DNA of 64,000 nucleotides from Clostridium facile (GCF_014297275.1 NZ_JACOQK010000001.1:496001-560000); one strand, 5' to 3'. Shown: positions 25,103 to 33,611, counted from the stretch's first letter. Notes: generated by a model from the sequence alone, not told the origin. A program made the numbers and translations.

Positions 25103-25519
25103 TTAATGCCCTTTGTGTTTTTCTTTCCGCTTTTGTTGTTTTTGTTGGAAAACAAGTTCTTTTTGCTCCTGTTTCCGTTGACGGTTGCGGATACACCGTT
25201 CCTGCTTGCCCTGTTCCTGCATCTGTTTGAACGCCTGCTGCGCCTTTGTACCAACTCCGGTTTGGCGTAACTGTTTTTGAATCTGCCGTTGCAGGCGTTT
25301 CGGGTTATGGCTTTGCTGTTTTACCGCCTCGGTTTGAATTGCTGGGCTAAACCGCAGGGAATCCCAGTGATGAAGGAAAAACTCATAGATTTCTCCCTCT
25401 TTTGGTTCGGCTCCAAAAATAATTTTACAAGCCTCGTAATGGTTCCCCTGCTGCCGCTCAAAAATACCCACCCAAAAAGGGGGTTCAAACAGAACAGTGA
25501 ATTTGGATATTGTGCCCAT
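25103..25519 (-). CDS. yjdF: YjdF family protein (DUF2992)
   Basis: A 138-residue protein starting at ATG 25519, chosen because AAGGAGGG lies 8 bases upstream; a longer frame would start inside that site. The N-terminus KFTVLFEPPFWVGIFERQ and the segment KIIFGAEPKEGEIYEFFL are typical of YjdF. The C-terminal 60 residues are very rich in Gln, Lys and Arg. Its biochemical role is not known. Relatives are controlled by a riboswitch that responds to azaaromatic compounds, suggesting a part in tolerance of heterocyclic toxins. That riboswitch is visible just upstream. Confidence 0.93.
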   Translation of the reverse strand: MGTISKFTVLFEPPFWVGIFERQQGNHYEACKIIFGAEPKEGEIYEFFLHHWDSLRFSPAIQTEAVKQQSHNPKRLQRQIQKQLRQTGVGTKAQQAFKQMQEQGKQERCIRNRQRKQEQKELVFQQKQQKRKEKHKGH

Positions 25520-25529
25520 TGGCAAGCCC

Positions 25530-25637
25530 TCCTTAAACAATAAAATAGCACAAAGAAGGGACGACCAAGGAGGAGGGCTACTGGCAGCATCATCGCTGCG
25601 CCTGGACTACCAACCAGGCTGTGTTTTTATCTTTGCT
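25530..25637 (-). ncRNA. yjdF-motif (azaaromatic) riboswitch
   Basis: On the minus strand the leader reads AACACAGCCTGG, GGTAGTCCAGGCGCAGCG, ATGCTGCCAGTAGCCC and TTGGTCGTCCC before the yjdF ribosome site. The order and wording agree with the yjdF motif RNA known from Firmicutes. The leader ends at the Shine-Dalgarno sequence, which suggests translational control. Boundaries are approximate and were not tested with a covariance model. Confidence 0.85.
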
Positions 25638-25643
25638 ACCTTG

Positions 25644-25672
25644 ATTGTATCAAAAACAATAGGGTTTTTCAA
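25644..25672 (-). promoter_or_regulatory. Promoter of the yjdF riboswitch transcript
   Basis: On the minus strand TTGAAA (25672-25667) and TACAAT (25649-25644) are 17 bases apart. Transcription would start near 25637, at the 5' side of the riboswitch. Confidence 0.75.
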
Positions 25673-25807
25673 GGTAGTGTCAAAAGCTTTTCTAACTTTA
25701 AGACGGAAAATAGGGGATTGGCTTAGTATCCAGTTTTTTGATCCAAAATTCATTTTGATGGTAGAGAAAATTATTTTTGAAGTAAAAATGATTTTGCTGG
25801 GATATTT

Positions 25808-26005
25808 TTAAACAGGTAAACTGGTCACATTCAAAAAAATAATTTGATAGCGGGTATCGTATCCTAGTATGAGTTGATCAAAAAAGTAGATGATATCTGT
25901 TTGTGGGTCATAATTATAGCCGAAAATATCATATATGGAATGGCAGATTAATGCCGCGATAATTTCCTCTTTTGTTTTATCCGTCTGAAAACAAAAATTC
26001 TGCAT
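25808..26005 (-). CDS. Small protein of unknown function, coupled to upstream micro-ORF
   Basis: A 65-residue frame starting at ATG 26005, overlapping the stop of the upstream micro-ORF in the arrangement TGATG. The protein begins MQNFCFQTDKTKEEIIAAL and continues with CHSIYDIFGYNYDPQTDIIYF; it is acidic and aromatic-rich. No domain is recognised. The translational coupling is the main reason to think it is real. Confidence 0.45.
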   Translation of the reverse strand: MQNFCFQTDKTKEEIIAALICHSIYDIFGYNYDPQTDIIYFFDQLILGYDTRYQIIFLNVTSLPV

Positions 26006-26109
26006 CAAAGCGTATGTATTGCGTATCTGTTGGGCGGGATATTGTCTTTGCAGATTTCGACTATTTTGAAGATAAACATCACCAAAATACCGATTAGTAC
26101 AGAAATCAT
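26005..26109 (-). CDS. 34-residue putative membrane micro-protein
   Basis: The frame starts at ATG 26109 with AGGATGG at a suitable distance upstream and encodes MISVLIGILVMFIFKIVEI followed by CKDNIPPNRYAIHTL. That is one transmembrane helix with a short charged tail. Its stop overlaps the next start (TGATG). It belongs to no family I recognise. Confidence 0.45.
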   Translation of the reverse strand: MISVLIGILVMFIFKIVEICKDNIPPNRYAIHTL

Positions 26110-26269
26110 AACAACCACCATCCTGTCATACCAAATAACCGAATGACATTTTCTTGAACGAATTTATGTTTTTATCAACAGAACAAAAGTTTTCTGGTTC
26201 CATTTCTATCTTTCCTGCGAATATCAAGCTATTATTTTTCAATGATTACTTTTGGAATATTGCATTATC

Positions 26270-27349
26270 CTATTGGAACAGACTGGTTTGTATATCTTCT
26301 TCCAGTGCTTGTTGGTAAAACTTGAAGGCAGTTGGCAAAGGGTACTGCTCTTGGAGTTCCTCCTCGGTTACCCAGGTGAATTCCGGCACAGGGTAATTCA
26401 GGCGGACCAGATAGCCGTTCATCCTCCATTCAATATGGCTGAAAATATGCTTGCTTTTCCCAACTGGATGGATCGACGAAACCAGATAGCCCTGTTGGAT
26501 CAGTTCCCTTTCCAGCTGGGTTTTGTTTCTTTTTTCATCAATGCTTGGAAATTCCCATAGTCCAGCTAGAAGCCCTTTGTTTTCCCTTTGGCGGATTGCT
26601 ACTTTGCCATTACACAGCAATAGTAGGATGGTTTTATCCTGGATTTTTCGATCCGCTTTTTTTGTTTTTATGGGAAGCTCTGGAGCGATACCCTGTTGAT
26701 ATCCCTGGCAAATAGCTTGGACAGGACAGGTTTGACAAAGAGGTTCCCCGTTGGGAAGGCAGACTGTAGCGCCCAACTCCATTAAGGACTGGTTAAAATC
26801 CCCCACCCGTTGTTCTGGCAAAATTTTTGTTATCATTTCTTCTACATTTTCTTTTACTTTTGGCAACGTAATATCATCTTTTTTCGCCAGGATACGGGAA
26901 ATCACCCGCAAAACGTTTCCATCTACAGCAGGGCGACGAATATGAAACGCAATGGATGCAATGGCCCCCGCTGTATATGCTCCAATGCCAGGAAGCATTA
27001 ATAATGCCTGGTAATCCGCTGGCAGTTCCCCACCATATTCTTTTACTACAAACTTAGCTGCCCGCTTTAAATTGCGGGCGCGGTTATAATATCCCAGACC
27101 TTCCCACAATTTCAATAAAAGCTGGTCATCCACATTGGCTAGGTCGGCAATGGTGGGCAGGGTAGTTACAAACCGTTCAAAATAAGGCTTTACTGCCTCC
27201 ACACGGGTTTGTTGCAGCATAATTTCGGAAATCCACACACGGTATGGCGTAGGCTGTTCCCGCCAAGGTAGGATTCTTGCCTGTTGGTCGTACCAGCTCA
27301 ATAAAAGGGAAGGGAGCTGTTGTAAAATGGTTTGTTCTTGTTGTGTCAC
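26270..27349 (-). CDS. mutY: A/G-specific adenine glycosylase MutY
   Basis: A 359-residue base-excision repair enzyme that removes adenine opposite 8-oxoguanine. The N-terminal segment has PWREQPTPYRVWISEIMLQQT with the catalytic-domain signature. LPGIGAYTAGAIASIAF is the helix-hairpin-helix, followed by VDGNVLRV with the catalytic Asp. The 4Fe-4S cluster ligands appear as CLPNGEPLCQTCPVQAIC. The C-terminal 120 residues form the NUDIX-like lesion-recognition domain. Translation starts at GTG, 6 bases after AGGAGG. It lies 9 bases after the pseudouridine synthase gene, in one operon. Confidence 0.96.
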   Translation of the reverse strand: MTQQEQTILQQLPSLLLSWYDQQARILPWREQPTPYRVWISEIMLQQTRVEAVKPYFERFVTTLPTIADLANVDDQLLLKLWEGLGYYNRARNLKRAAKFVVKEYGGELPADYQALLMLPGIGAYTAGAIASIAFHIRRPAVDGNVLRVISRILAKKDDITLPKVKENVEEMITKILPEQRVGDFNQSLMELGATVCLPNGEPLCQTCPVQAICQGYQQGIAPELPIKTKKADRKIQDKTILLLLCNGKVAIRQRENKGLLAGLWEFPSIDEKRNKTQLERELIQQGYLVSSIHPVGKSKHIFSHIEWRMNGYLVRLNYPVPEFTWVTEEELQEQYPLPTAFKFYQQALEEDIQTSLFQ

Positions 27350-27358
27350 AATATCCTC

Positions 27359-28249
27359 CTAATCAATCAACTGTTGTAGTGGTTTTGGCAATGGGGCAGT
27401 AAATACCATCCATTTCCGCAAAATAGGGTGGTATAATTTTAGCTGTTCTGAATGAAGGGCATGCCCTTGTGGAAGTTCTGGAAGTTGGGTACCATACAAA
27501 AAATCCCCTGCCAATGGATGGCCTAAATGGGAAAAATGAACCCTGATTTGATGGGTACGCCCGGTTTCCAACTGAATCCGCAATAGGCTGCATCCATTGT
27601 TGGAGCGGATTGTCTGGTAATGGGTAATTGCTTCCACCCCGTTTGGGCTGACAATCCGTTTAATGGTGCTGCCTTCTTCCCGGGCAATGGGCAGGCGGAT
27701 GGTTCCAGATGCAGGCTGGGGTGTACCGCACACAATTGCAAGGTAGCTGCGCTGCATCAGTTTTTCCCCCATTTGGGAGCAAAGGGCGTCTTGGGTAAAT
27801 GAATGTTTTGCCACTGCCATTAAACCGGACGTCCCTCGATCCAAACGGTTTACCGCCCGGAACACAAAGTTAAGCCCCTGGTTTTGGTAGTATGCCATCA
27901 CCCGGTTTGCCAGGCTATCCTCAAAGTGCCCCTGGGATGGATGGACAGGTATTCCCGCCGGTTTATTTAAAATCAGTAAATCCAAATCCTCGTAAACAAT
28001 ATCCAGTTCACCTTTTACCGGCACAATATGTTCCGAAACAGCATCAGCGGTTTCCAAAACTAATCGGAGCTGATCGCCGGTTTGGGCAATATCAGGGGTT
28101 TTGGCATGTTTCCCGTTTAGCTGGATACCGTTGGGGATGCGTTTTAGTCGGCGTACCATGCCGTTGGAAAAGCCAAGCTGTTTTAAAATAGATGCTACCG
28201 TTTGACCATCCTGCTGTTGGGAAATCACTGTTGTGAAAATACGTTCCAT
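27359..28249 (-). CDS. RluA-family 23S rRNA pseudouridine synthase
   Basis: A 296-residue enzyme with an N-terminal S4-like segment (SNGMVRRLKRIPNGIQLNGK). The catalytic domain has NKPAGIPVHPSQGH and AVNRLDRGTSGLMAVAKH; the Asp in RLDRGTSG is the catalytic nucleophile of the RluA family. GRTHQIRVHFSHLGHPLAGD is the second signature. It isomerises uridine in RNA; the exact site (RluC/RluD type or other) is not predictable here. ATG 28249 is preferred to the adjacent TTG because it is correctly spaced from AGGAG. Confidence 0.93.
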   Translation of the reverse strand: MERIFTTVISQQQDGQTVASILKQLGFSNGMVRRLKRIPNGIQLNGKHAKTPDIAQTGDQLRLVLETADAVSEHIVPVKGELDIVYEDLDLLILNKPAGIPVHPSQGHFEDSLANRVMAYYQNQGLNFVFRAVNRLDRGTSGLMAVAKHSFTQDALCSQMGEKLMQRSYLAIVCGTPQPASGTIRLPIAREEGSTIKRIVSPNGVEAITHYQTIRSNNGCSLLRIQLETGRTHQIRVHFSHLGHPLAGDFLYGTQLPELPQGHALHSEQLKLYHPILRKWMVFTAPLPKPLQQLID

Positions 28250-28358
28250 CAAATTCTCCTAATTCATTGTTTGTCCCTATTATAACACAGCAAAACAGGC
28301 AAATCTAGCCCTATTGGCATATCTTACTAATAGGGGATTTTTACAAAGGAGGGGGATT

Positions 28359-28976
28359 ATGGAGCGGAAAGGAATTGATGTAAGCCAATACCAGGGAAAA
28401 ATTGATTGGGAGTTGGTAAAATATCAGGGAATCCAGTTTGCTATGCTATGCTCCGGAATTGGTTGTAGAAAGGATAACCAGCTGTATCAAAACGGAATGG
28501 GGGCGGTTTCCAATGGCATCCCCATTGGCATCTACCATTGTGGTCAGGCGGCAAACGCGGATGAAGCATTTAGGGAGGCTGAATTTTGTTTGAAATCCAT
28601 CCAGTCCATTCCTGTCTGTTACCCTGTTGCGTATGATTGCAGCCGTTTATGGCATTTGGGGATGGACCAGGAACAAATTAACGGTGTTTGTTTTGCGTTT
28701 GCCATGAAGGTAAAACTGGAGGGATATTTCCCTTCTATTTTTGATTTTTCCCATCGGTGGAATCAGGGGCTGAAAATGTGTTCGGAACATTGCTGTGCCA
28801 GATGGGTGGCAGATTATCAAATAGAACCGCCGGATATTGTCCAGCCCTATACCATTTGGCAGTACAGCTGTACTGGAAGGGTGGCTGGAGTTCCAAAGAA
28901 TGTAGGGCTAAATTTATGTTACCGGGATTACACGGATTTTTCAATTGATGTTTGTGAACTGGGCAATCAAGAATAG
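28359..28976 (+). CDS. Cytosolic-looking GH25 muramidase-fold protein with altered active site
   Basis: A 205-residue protein consisting of a single GH25 domain. It begins MERKGIDVSQYQGKIDWELV; Asp7 is the conserved first active-site Asp. GIYHCGQAANADEAFREAEF and TIWQYSCTGRVAGV are also family features. The catalytic DxE motif, however, reads Asp93-Cys94-Ser95 (PVAYDCSRLW), so the proton-donor Glu is missing. No signal peptide is visible. The start at ATG 28359 follows GGAGGGGG. It may be inactive and used for binding, or act on another substrate. A normal GH25 is encoded at 46980. It heads the trmK-nif3-rqcH group. Confidence 0.85.
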   Translation: MERKGIDVSQYQGKIDWELVKYQGIQFAMLCSGIGCRKDNQLYQNGMGAVSNGIPIGIYHCGQAANADEAFREAEFCLKSIQSIPVCYPVAYDCSRLWHLGMDQEQINGVCFAFAMKVKLEGYFPSIFDFSHRWNQGLKMCSEHCCARWVADYQIEPPDIVQPYTIWQYSCTGRVAGVPKNVGLNLCYRDYTDFSIDVCELGNQE

Positions 28977-29049
28977 GCTGGATGACAGAACGCAAAGATT
29001 ATGCTATAATAACAAAGAAACAAAATGAAGCTGTTTACGGAGGGACAAA

Positions 29050-29745
29050 ATGCGAAAATTTGTGTTGGATCAACGGTTGGCCGCTGCCGCCAGCCTGGTA
29101 CGCCCAGGGGCAATTGTGGCGGATATTGGATGCGACCACGGCATGTTGGCGGCCCATTTGGTGATGGAGGGGAAAGCGAAACATGTATATGCTTCGGATG
29201 TAAACGAAAAGCCCCTTTCTCAAGCAAAGGCGTTGATACAGCGTTATGGATTGGAGCAGTCGGTCACCACAGTTTTATCCGATGGGTTGGAGCAAATCCC
29301 CCAAACAGTGGATACAATTATTATGTGCGGCATGGGGGGAGAACTGATTGCGGATTTAATCCAACCGGCAAAATGGGTATTCCAGCCGGGAAAACGGTTG
29401 GTCCTCCAGCCCATGACCTTTGTGGACAAGCTGCGGAAATGGCTTGCCTACAACGGCTTTACCATCCAAAAAGAAATTCCGGTTTTAGAACCTACCCACA
29501 CTTACTGCGTCATGGCGGTGGAATACACTGGGCAAACCTTAGAATTATCTGACTTTCAGGCTGTGGCGGGAAAAATACCGCCCTCCACTAAGGATGGACA
29601 GGAATATCTCCAGCGCCAGCTGAAAAAATATACCCGTATGCTGCATGGGCTGGAGCATGCGAAGCAAAAAAATGAAAAACAGGAACAGATTCAACAGCTG
29701 GTGGAGTCGTTAACAGATTATCTCAACCATCCTGTGACAGAATAG
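29050..29745 (+). CDS. trmK: tRNA (adenine22-N1)-methyltransferase TrmK
   Basis: A 231-residue class I SAM methyltransferase. Motif I is VADIGCDHGMLAAHLV near residues 23-38, and MCGMGGELIADLI near 92 is the TrmK signature. A helical C-terminal tail (about 175-231) matches the family's coiled-coil domain. It makes m1A22 in tRNA. GGAGGG precedes the ATG. It is followed by the Nif3 family gene after 11 bases, an arrangement common in Firmicutes. Confidence 0.93.
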   Translation: MRKFVLDQRLAAAASLVRPGAIVADIGCDHGMLAAHLVMEGKAKHVYASDVNEKPLSQAKALIQRYGLEQSVTTVLSDGLEQIPQTVDTIIMCGMGGELIADLIQPAKWVFQPGKRLVLQPMTFVDKLRKWLAYNGFTIQKEIPVLEPTHTYCVMAVEYTGQTLELSDFQAVAGKIPPSTKDGQEYLQRQLKKYTRMLHGLEHAKQKNEKQEQIQQLVESLTDYLNHPVTE

Positions 29746-29756
29746 GAGAGGATTAT

Positions 29757-30518
29757 ATGGCTACTGTAAAACAAATGGAAATGTATATCAACTCTTTTGC
29801 CCCTTTTGATACCCAGGAGGACTTTGATAATGCCGGATTCCTGGTGGGGGATGGGGAGCGCAACGTTACCTGCGCCTTAATTGCGTTGGACGCTACCAAA
29901 GAGGTAATTCAGCAGGCAATCGAGTTAAAAGCGGAACTGATTATTACCCACCATCCAATTATTTTCCATCCATTGAAAAAATTGATGGCAGACAGCCCTG
30001 TTTACCTGTTGGCGCAGCATGGCATCAGCGTAATATCTGCCCACACCAATTTGGACAAGGCGAAAGGCGGCGTGAATGATGTGCTGGCGGAAAAACTGGG
30101 TTTGCAGCAGGTTTCCCTCCTGGAAGGCGGGGAAGAAATGGGTAGGATTGGCGAGCTATCCCATCCTATGGAGCCAGATTCGTTTGCCCAATATGTGAAA
30201 CAGGCATTAGATGCCAACGGATTACGTTATACCGTGGGGAACCGTCCCGTCCAAAAAGTGGCGGTATTAGGCGGTGGTGGAGATTTTGCCCTGTATCCTG
30301 CAATGGAGGCCGGTGCGGATGCCCTGGTGACAGGGGAAGCAAAACACCACATTTTGCTGGATGCCCATTCCAGTGGATTTACCTTTGTGGACGCCGGACA
30401 TTTTGACACCGAAAACCTAGTTTGCCCCGCTTTGAAACAGCGTTTGGAACAGGAGTTCCCGCAAACCGAATTTATCTTAGCGGATTTTCAAAATCCAGTG
30501 CTTTATTTAGGAGATTAA
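29757..30518 (+). CDS. Nif3/YqfO-like dinuclear metal centre protein
   Basis: A 253-residue member of the Nif3/GTP cyclohydrolase I type 2 family. Metal-binding segments are ELIITHHPIIFHP near 62-74, SAHTNLDKAKGGVND near 98 and DAGHFDTENLVCP near 216. Family members form toroidal hexamers with two metal ions per active site; the cellular reaction is unresolved. GGAGAGG precedes the ATG. It is encoded with trmK and rqcH. Confidence 0.93.
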   Translation: MATVKQMEMYINSFAPFDTQEDFDNAGFLVGDGERNVTCALIALDATKEVIQQAIELKAELIITHHPIIFHPLKKLMADSPVYLLAQHGISVISAHTNLDKAKGGVNDVLAEKLGLQQVSLLEGGEEMGRIGELSHPMEPDSFAQYVKQALDANGLRYTVGNRPVQKVAVLGGGGDFALYPAMEAGADALVTGEAKHHILLDAHSSGFTFVDAGHFDTENLVCPALKQRLEQEFPQTEFILADFQNPVLYLGD

Positions 30519-30522
30519 ACCA

Positions 30523-32268
30523 ATGGCTTTAGACGGCGCTTTTTTATCGACTATCAAAACAGAATTAGAACAATACCTTGGCTCCCGTATTGACCGGATC
30601 CACCAGCCTTCCCGGGAGGAGATTATCATTGTGCTGCGCTGGAAAGGAGGTTCTGGAAGGCTGTTGCTTTCCGCCAATGCGGACAACGCCAGAATCCATT
30701 TTACCAACCATCCTCCAGAGAACCCGAAGGTTCCCCCTATGTTCTGCATGTTGCTGCGAAAACATCTGGGCAGCGGAAAACTGGTTGCGGTACGGCAATT
30801 GGAAATGGACCGTGTGCTTTACCTGGACTTTGAAACCACGAACGAGCTGGGTGACACGGTGGTAATGACCATAGCGGTGGAAATTATGGGACGCCATTCC
30901 AACATCATTGTCATCAACCAGGAAGGTAAAATTTTAGATGCGATTAAGCGGGTAGACGCCAGTATGTCCGGCGTGCGGATGATTCTGCCCAATTTGACCT
31001 ATACTATACCCCCATTACAGGATAAAAAGAATTTATTGGTCAGCACCAATGATGAACTGATCCAGGCATTGAATGAACAGCCCAATGGGGAACTTTCTAA
31101 AATGCTGCTGCGTACAATCCAGGGGATTTCCCCAATTTTATCCCGGGAAATGGCGTTTTACACCACAGGAGGCACAGAACTGCGGCGGGATGATTTAACC
31201 GGGCAACAAACAGCGCGCCTGCGCCAGTGCTTTGACAACATTCGGGATATTTTAACCCATAACCGCACAAAATTTACTGTGTTGTTGGACCAGGGAAAGC
31301 CGAAGGATTTTTCTTTCCTGCCCATTGCCCAGTATGGCGGATTTTTAGAGGCAAAACTGTTTGATTCCGCCAGCAGCCTGTTGGATTATTTTTATGTAGA
31401 ACGGGACAGGGTTGCCCGGATGAAACAACGTTCCCACGACCTACTGAAGATGCTGCTGAATACATCGGAACGGATTTCACGTAAGCTGGAAATTCAAAGA
31501 AATGAACTGGAACACAGCATGAACCGGGATGAGTACCGCTTATTTGGGGATTTAATCAACGCTAACCTGTACCGGATTCAAAAAGGGGAAACCAGGGTTA
31601 CCCTGGAAAATTATTATGACGACAATAAACCAGTTACGATTTTATTAGACCCCATGCTTACCCCTGCCCAAAATGCCCAGCGGTATTATTCGGATTATAA
31701 AAAGGCGATTACAGCAGAAAAAATGCTGACTGGTTTGCTGGAGCAGTCGGAACAGGAACTAGCTTATATTGACAGTGTGTTTGATACCGTCAGCCGTACT
31801 TCGACCGATCAGGAAATCGCTGAAATTCGCGAAGAACTCATGGAGCAGGGCTATTTAAAAAATACCCGCCGCAACGCGAAGCATGCCAAGCCACTGCCTC
31901 CATTAAAATACCAGTCCACCGATGGATTTACCATTTTGTGTGGACGTAATAACAAACAGAACGACCGCCTGACTTTAAAAGAGGCAAAAAACTATGATTT
32001 ATGGTGCCACACCAAAAATATCCCAGGTTCTCACGTGATTATCCTCAGTGACGGTAAAGAAATTCCGGATAGCACCATCGAACAAGCATGTATCTTGGCG
32101 GCATACCATTCCAAAGCAAGGGAAAGCAGGCTGGTGCCAGTGGACTATACCCTGGTGAAATATGTGAAAAAGCCAAACGGCGCAAAGCCGGGGATGGTGA
32201 TTTTTACAAATCAGCAGACCGCTTATGTTAACCCTTCCGCCGAATTGGAACAGGAATTGAAACAATAA
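30523..32268 (+). CDS. rqcH: Ribosome quality control factor RqcH (NFACT family)
   Basis: A 581-residue NFACT protein, also called fibronectin-binding protein in older annotation. The NFACT-N domain starts MALDGAFLSTIKTEL, with GRHSNIIVINQEGKILDAIKR near 128. A central coiled-coil spans about 300-440. The NFACT-R domain carries DGFTILCGRNNKQNDRLT and DLWCHTKNIPGSHVII near 470-510. RqcH binds stalled 50S-peptidyl-tRNA and adds C-terminal alanine tails that mark the chain for degradation. AGGAG precedes the ATG only 5 bases after the upstream stop. Confidence 0.96.
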   Translation: MALDGAFLSTIKTELEQYLGSRIDRIHQPSREEIIIVLRWKGGSGRLLLSANADNARIHFTNHPPENPKVPPMFCMLLRKHLGSGKLVAVRQLEMDRVLYLDFETTNELGDTVVMTIAVEIMGRHSNIIVINQEGKILDAIKRVDASMSGVRMILPNLTYTIPPLQDKKNLLVSTNDELIQALNEQPNGELSKMLLRTIQGISPILSREMAFYTTGGTELRRDDLTGQQTARLRQCFDNIRDILTHNRTKFTVLLDQGKPKDFSFLPIAQYGGFLEAKLFDSASSLLDYFYVERDRVARMKQRSHDLLKMLLNTSERISRKLEIQRNELEHSMNRDEYRLFGDLINANLYRIQKGETRVTLENYYDDNKPVTILLDPMLTPAQNAQRYYSDYKKAITAEKMLTGLLEQSEQELAYIDSVFDTVSRTSTDQEIAEIREELMEQGYLKNTRRNAKHAKPLPPLKYQSTDGFTILCGRNNKQNDRLTLKEAKNYDLWCHTKNIPGSHVIILSDGKEIPDSTIEQACILAAYHSKARESRLVPVDYTLVKYVKKPNGAKPGMVIFTNQQTAYVNPSAELEQELKQ

Positions 32269-32587
32269 TGGGTAAAACGCCAGATTGTTTTGATTGTTCT
32301 TTCTATAAGGAATCCATCTTCAGTTCAATCGGAGAAATTAAGGTGTATTAGTATAAGCATAGTTCTAATCAGGGGATGAAGCAACGGGTAGGCGGACCTA
32401 ATCCTGTATAAATTGACAGATTTCCCACAGGATTAAATGGAAGATATCCGTTTGCGGGCGGAATGTCATGATGAAAATTTAAGGGATTACCAGTATGGCG
32501 TCGTTTCAGGATTTGTCATACTGTCCGTTCAATATTGGTTTTGGTTAACAACAAATTATTTTTGAATCGAAAAGATTTGGATATCAT
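32269..32587. other. Intergenic region after rqcH
   Basis: About 320 bases holding one possible 42-codon ORF (32437-32565) and otherwise nothing recognisable before the terminator at 32588. Confidence 0.4.
32437..32565 (+). CDS. Possible 42-residue ORF with sequestered ribosome site
   Basis: The frame encodes MEDIRLRAECHDENLRDYQY followed by a hydrophobic aromatic tail (VSGFVILSVQYWFWL). Its weak site AGGA lies in the 3' arm of a 9-bp hairpin (TAATCCTGT 32399-32407 with ACAGGATTA 32427-32435), just before the ATG. Charged N-terminus and membrane-like C-terminus look protein-like, but the ORF is short and unmatched, so it may be chance. Confidence 0.25.
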   Translation: MEDIRLRAECHDENLRDYQYGVVSGFVILSVQYWFWLTTNYF

Positions 32588-32625
32588 AAAACCTCCATAG
32601 TAGTTTTTTCTACTATGGAGGTTTT
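32588..32625. terminator. Bidirectional terminator between rqcH side and GNAT gene
   Basis: A perfect 16-bp stem AAAACCTCCATAGTAG/CTACTATGGAGGTTTT has a T6 loop. It is symmetric and lies between convergent genes, 16 bases beyond the GNAT stop. Confidence 0.88.
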
Positions 32626-32640
32626 GTTGTTGGATTTCAT

Positions 32641-33132
32641 TTATAGCATACAGTAATGGGGGATGATATCCTCATAGCTTCCGTCCTTCATGCGGAACCC
32701 TTTTGGAATGGTACCAAGCTGAGTAAACCCCAATTTTTGATATAAATGGAGTGCTGGCAGATTGGTTTTTACTACTGCGTTGAACTGTAAAATCTGGAAT
32801 CCCAGGTTTTTGGCTTCTGCTTTGCAGTGATTCACTAATTTTTCCCCAATATGTTGCCCACGAATCGAAGATTTTACCGCATAGCTTGCGTTACAGATAT
32901 GTCCACAACGCCCTACATTGTTTGGATGAAGGATATACAGCCCAACAATCTGGTTACTGCCTTCTTCATAGGCTATGCCAGTATAGGATTGCTGGGAAAA
33001 AAATTCATGCCCTGTTTCGGGTGTCAGCAGTTCTGTTTGAGGGAAAGCAACCCCATCCTCTACCACTTCGTTCCAAATGGAAATCGCCTGTTGGACATCC
33101 TCTATTTGATATGATTTGATTGCAATATTCAT
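32641..33132 (-). CDS. GNAT family N-acetyltransferase
   Basis: A 163-residue acetyl-CoA-dependent acetyltransferase. The acetyl-CoA-binding motif A is YAVKSSIRGQHIGEKLVNHC near 92-108, and motif B is LPALHLYQKLGFTQLG near 130-145. Substrate is unknown; small molecules, amines or N-termini are possible. GGAGG precedes the ATG. It is a single-gene unit. Confidence 0.9.
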   Translation of the reverse strand: MNIAIKSYQIEDVQQAISIWNEVVEDGVAFPQTELLTPETGHEFFSQQSYTGIAYEEGSNQIVGLYILHPNNVGRCGHICNASYAVKSSIRGQHIGEKLVNHCKAEAKNLGFQILQFNAVVKTNLPALHLYQKLGFTQLGTIPKGFRMKDGSYEDIIPHYCML

Positions 33133-33572
33133 ATTTTAGCCTCCCTACGAATTTATAAATCTATTCCATTATACACCTGTTTGCCAAGGTTGTCATGTTT
33201 TCCAATGAAATAACACTCTATTTCAGAGAGCTTCCTTGCAATACAAAAGAGGGAAGTTCCCCATTGTGATTCCCATTTCATTGGTGCAGTTCCATATAGG
33301 TATTGTATCATAACATCAATTCATTTCGTAAATTGATCATCGCCATCTTCCCAAAATAGCAAATTGGGATTACCATGTATCCTTTGTGAAAAATTTCTTG
33401 CACTGATTATGACAGTCTGTTTACTGGGTATTATTAGTGGCTTTTTATAAACTCGCAGTATAGTCTCTAAAATTTTACGATACGATTCTGTAACAGGGCA
33501 ATAGAATTCCATTTCTGCAGCATTTTCCTATTTTTTCATACAAATAGGAAGCTTATTTTTTCATAGAAACCA
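33133..33572. other. Intergenic region with no supported gene
   Basis: About 440 bases between two minus-strand genes. A 63-codon frame at 33321-33512 has no proper ribosome site and no recognisable similarity. It must contain the promoter of the acetyltransferase gene. Confidence 0.4.
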
Positions 33573-33599
33573 TAAAAAAGCCCTCCCTTTTCAGGGAGG
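33573..33599 (-). terminator. Terminator of the nucleobase transporter gene
   Basis: CCTCCCT pairs with AGGGAGG; on the minus strand the hairpin is followed by six T residues, 13 bases past the stop. Confidence 0.87.
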
Positions 33600-33611
33600 A
33601 GCTTGAACGGA

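Noticed and set aside
32269..32436. Possible transposase remnant after rqcH
   Set aside because: Words such as WRDLP-type motifs were sought in all frames without success; no inverted repeats flank the segment.
33321..33512. A 63-codon minus-strand frame upstream of the acetyltransferase terminator region
   Set aside because: No properly spaced ribosome site and no family features; composition resembles the AT-rich background.
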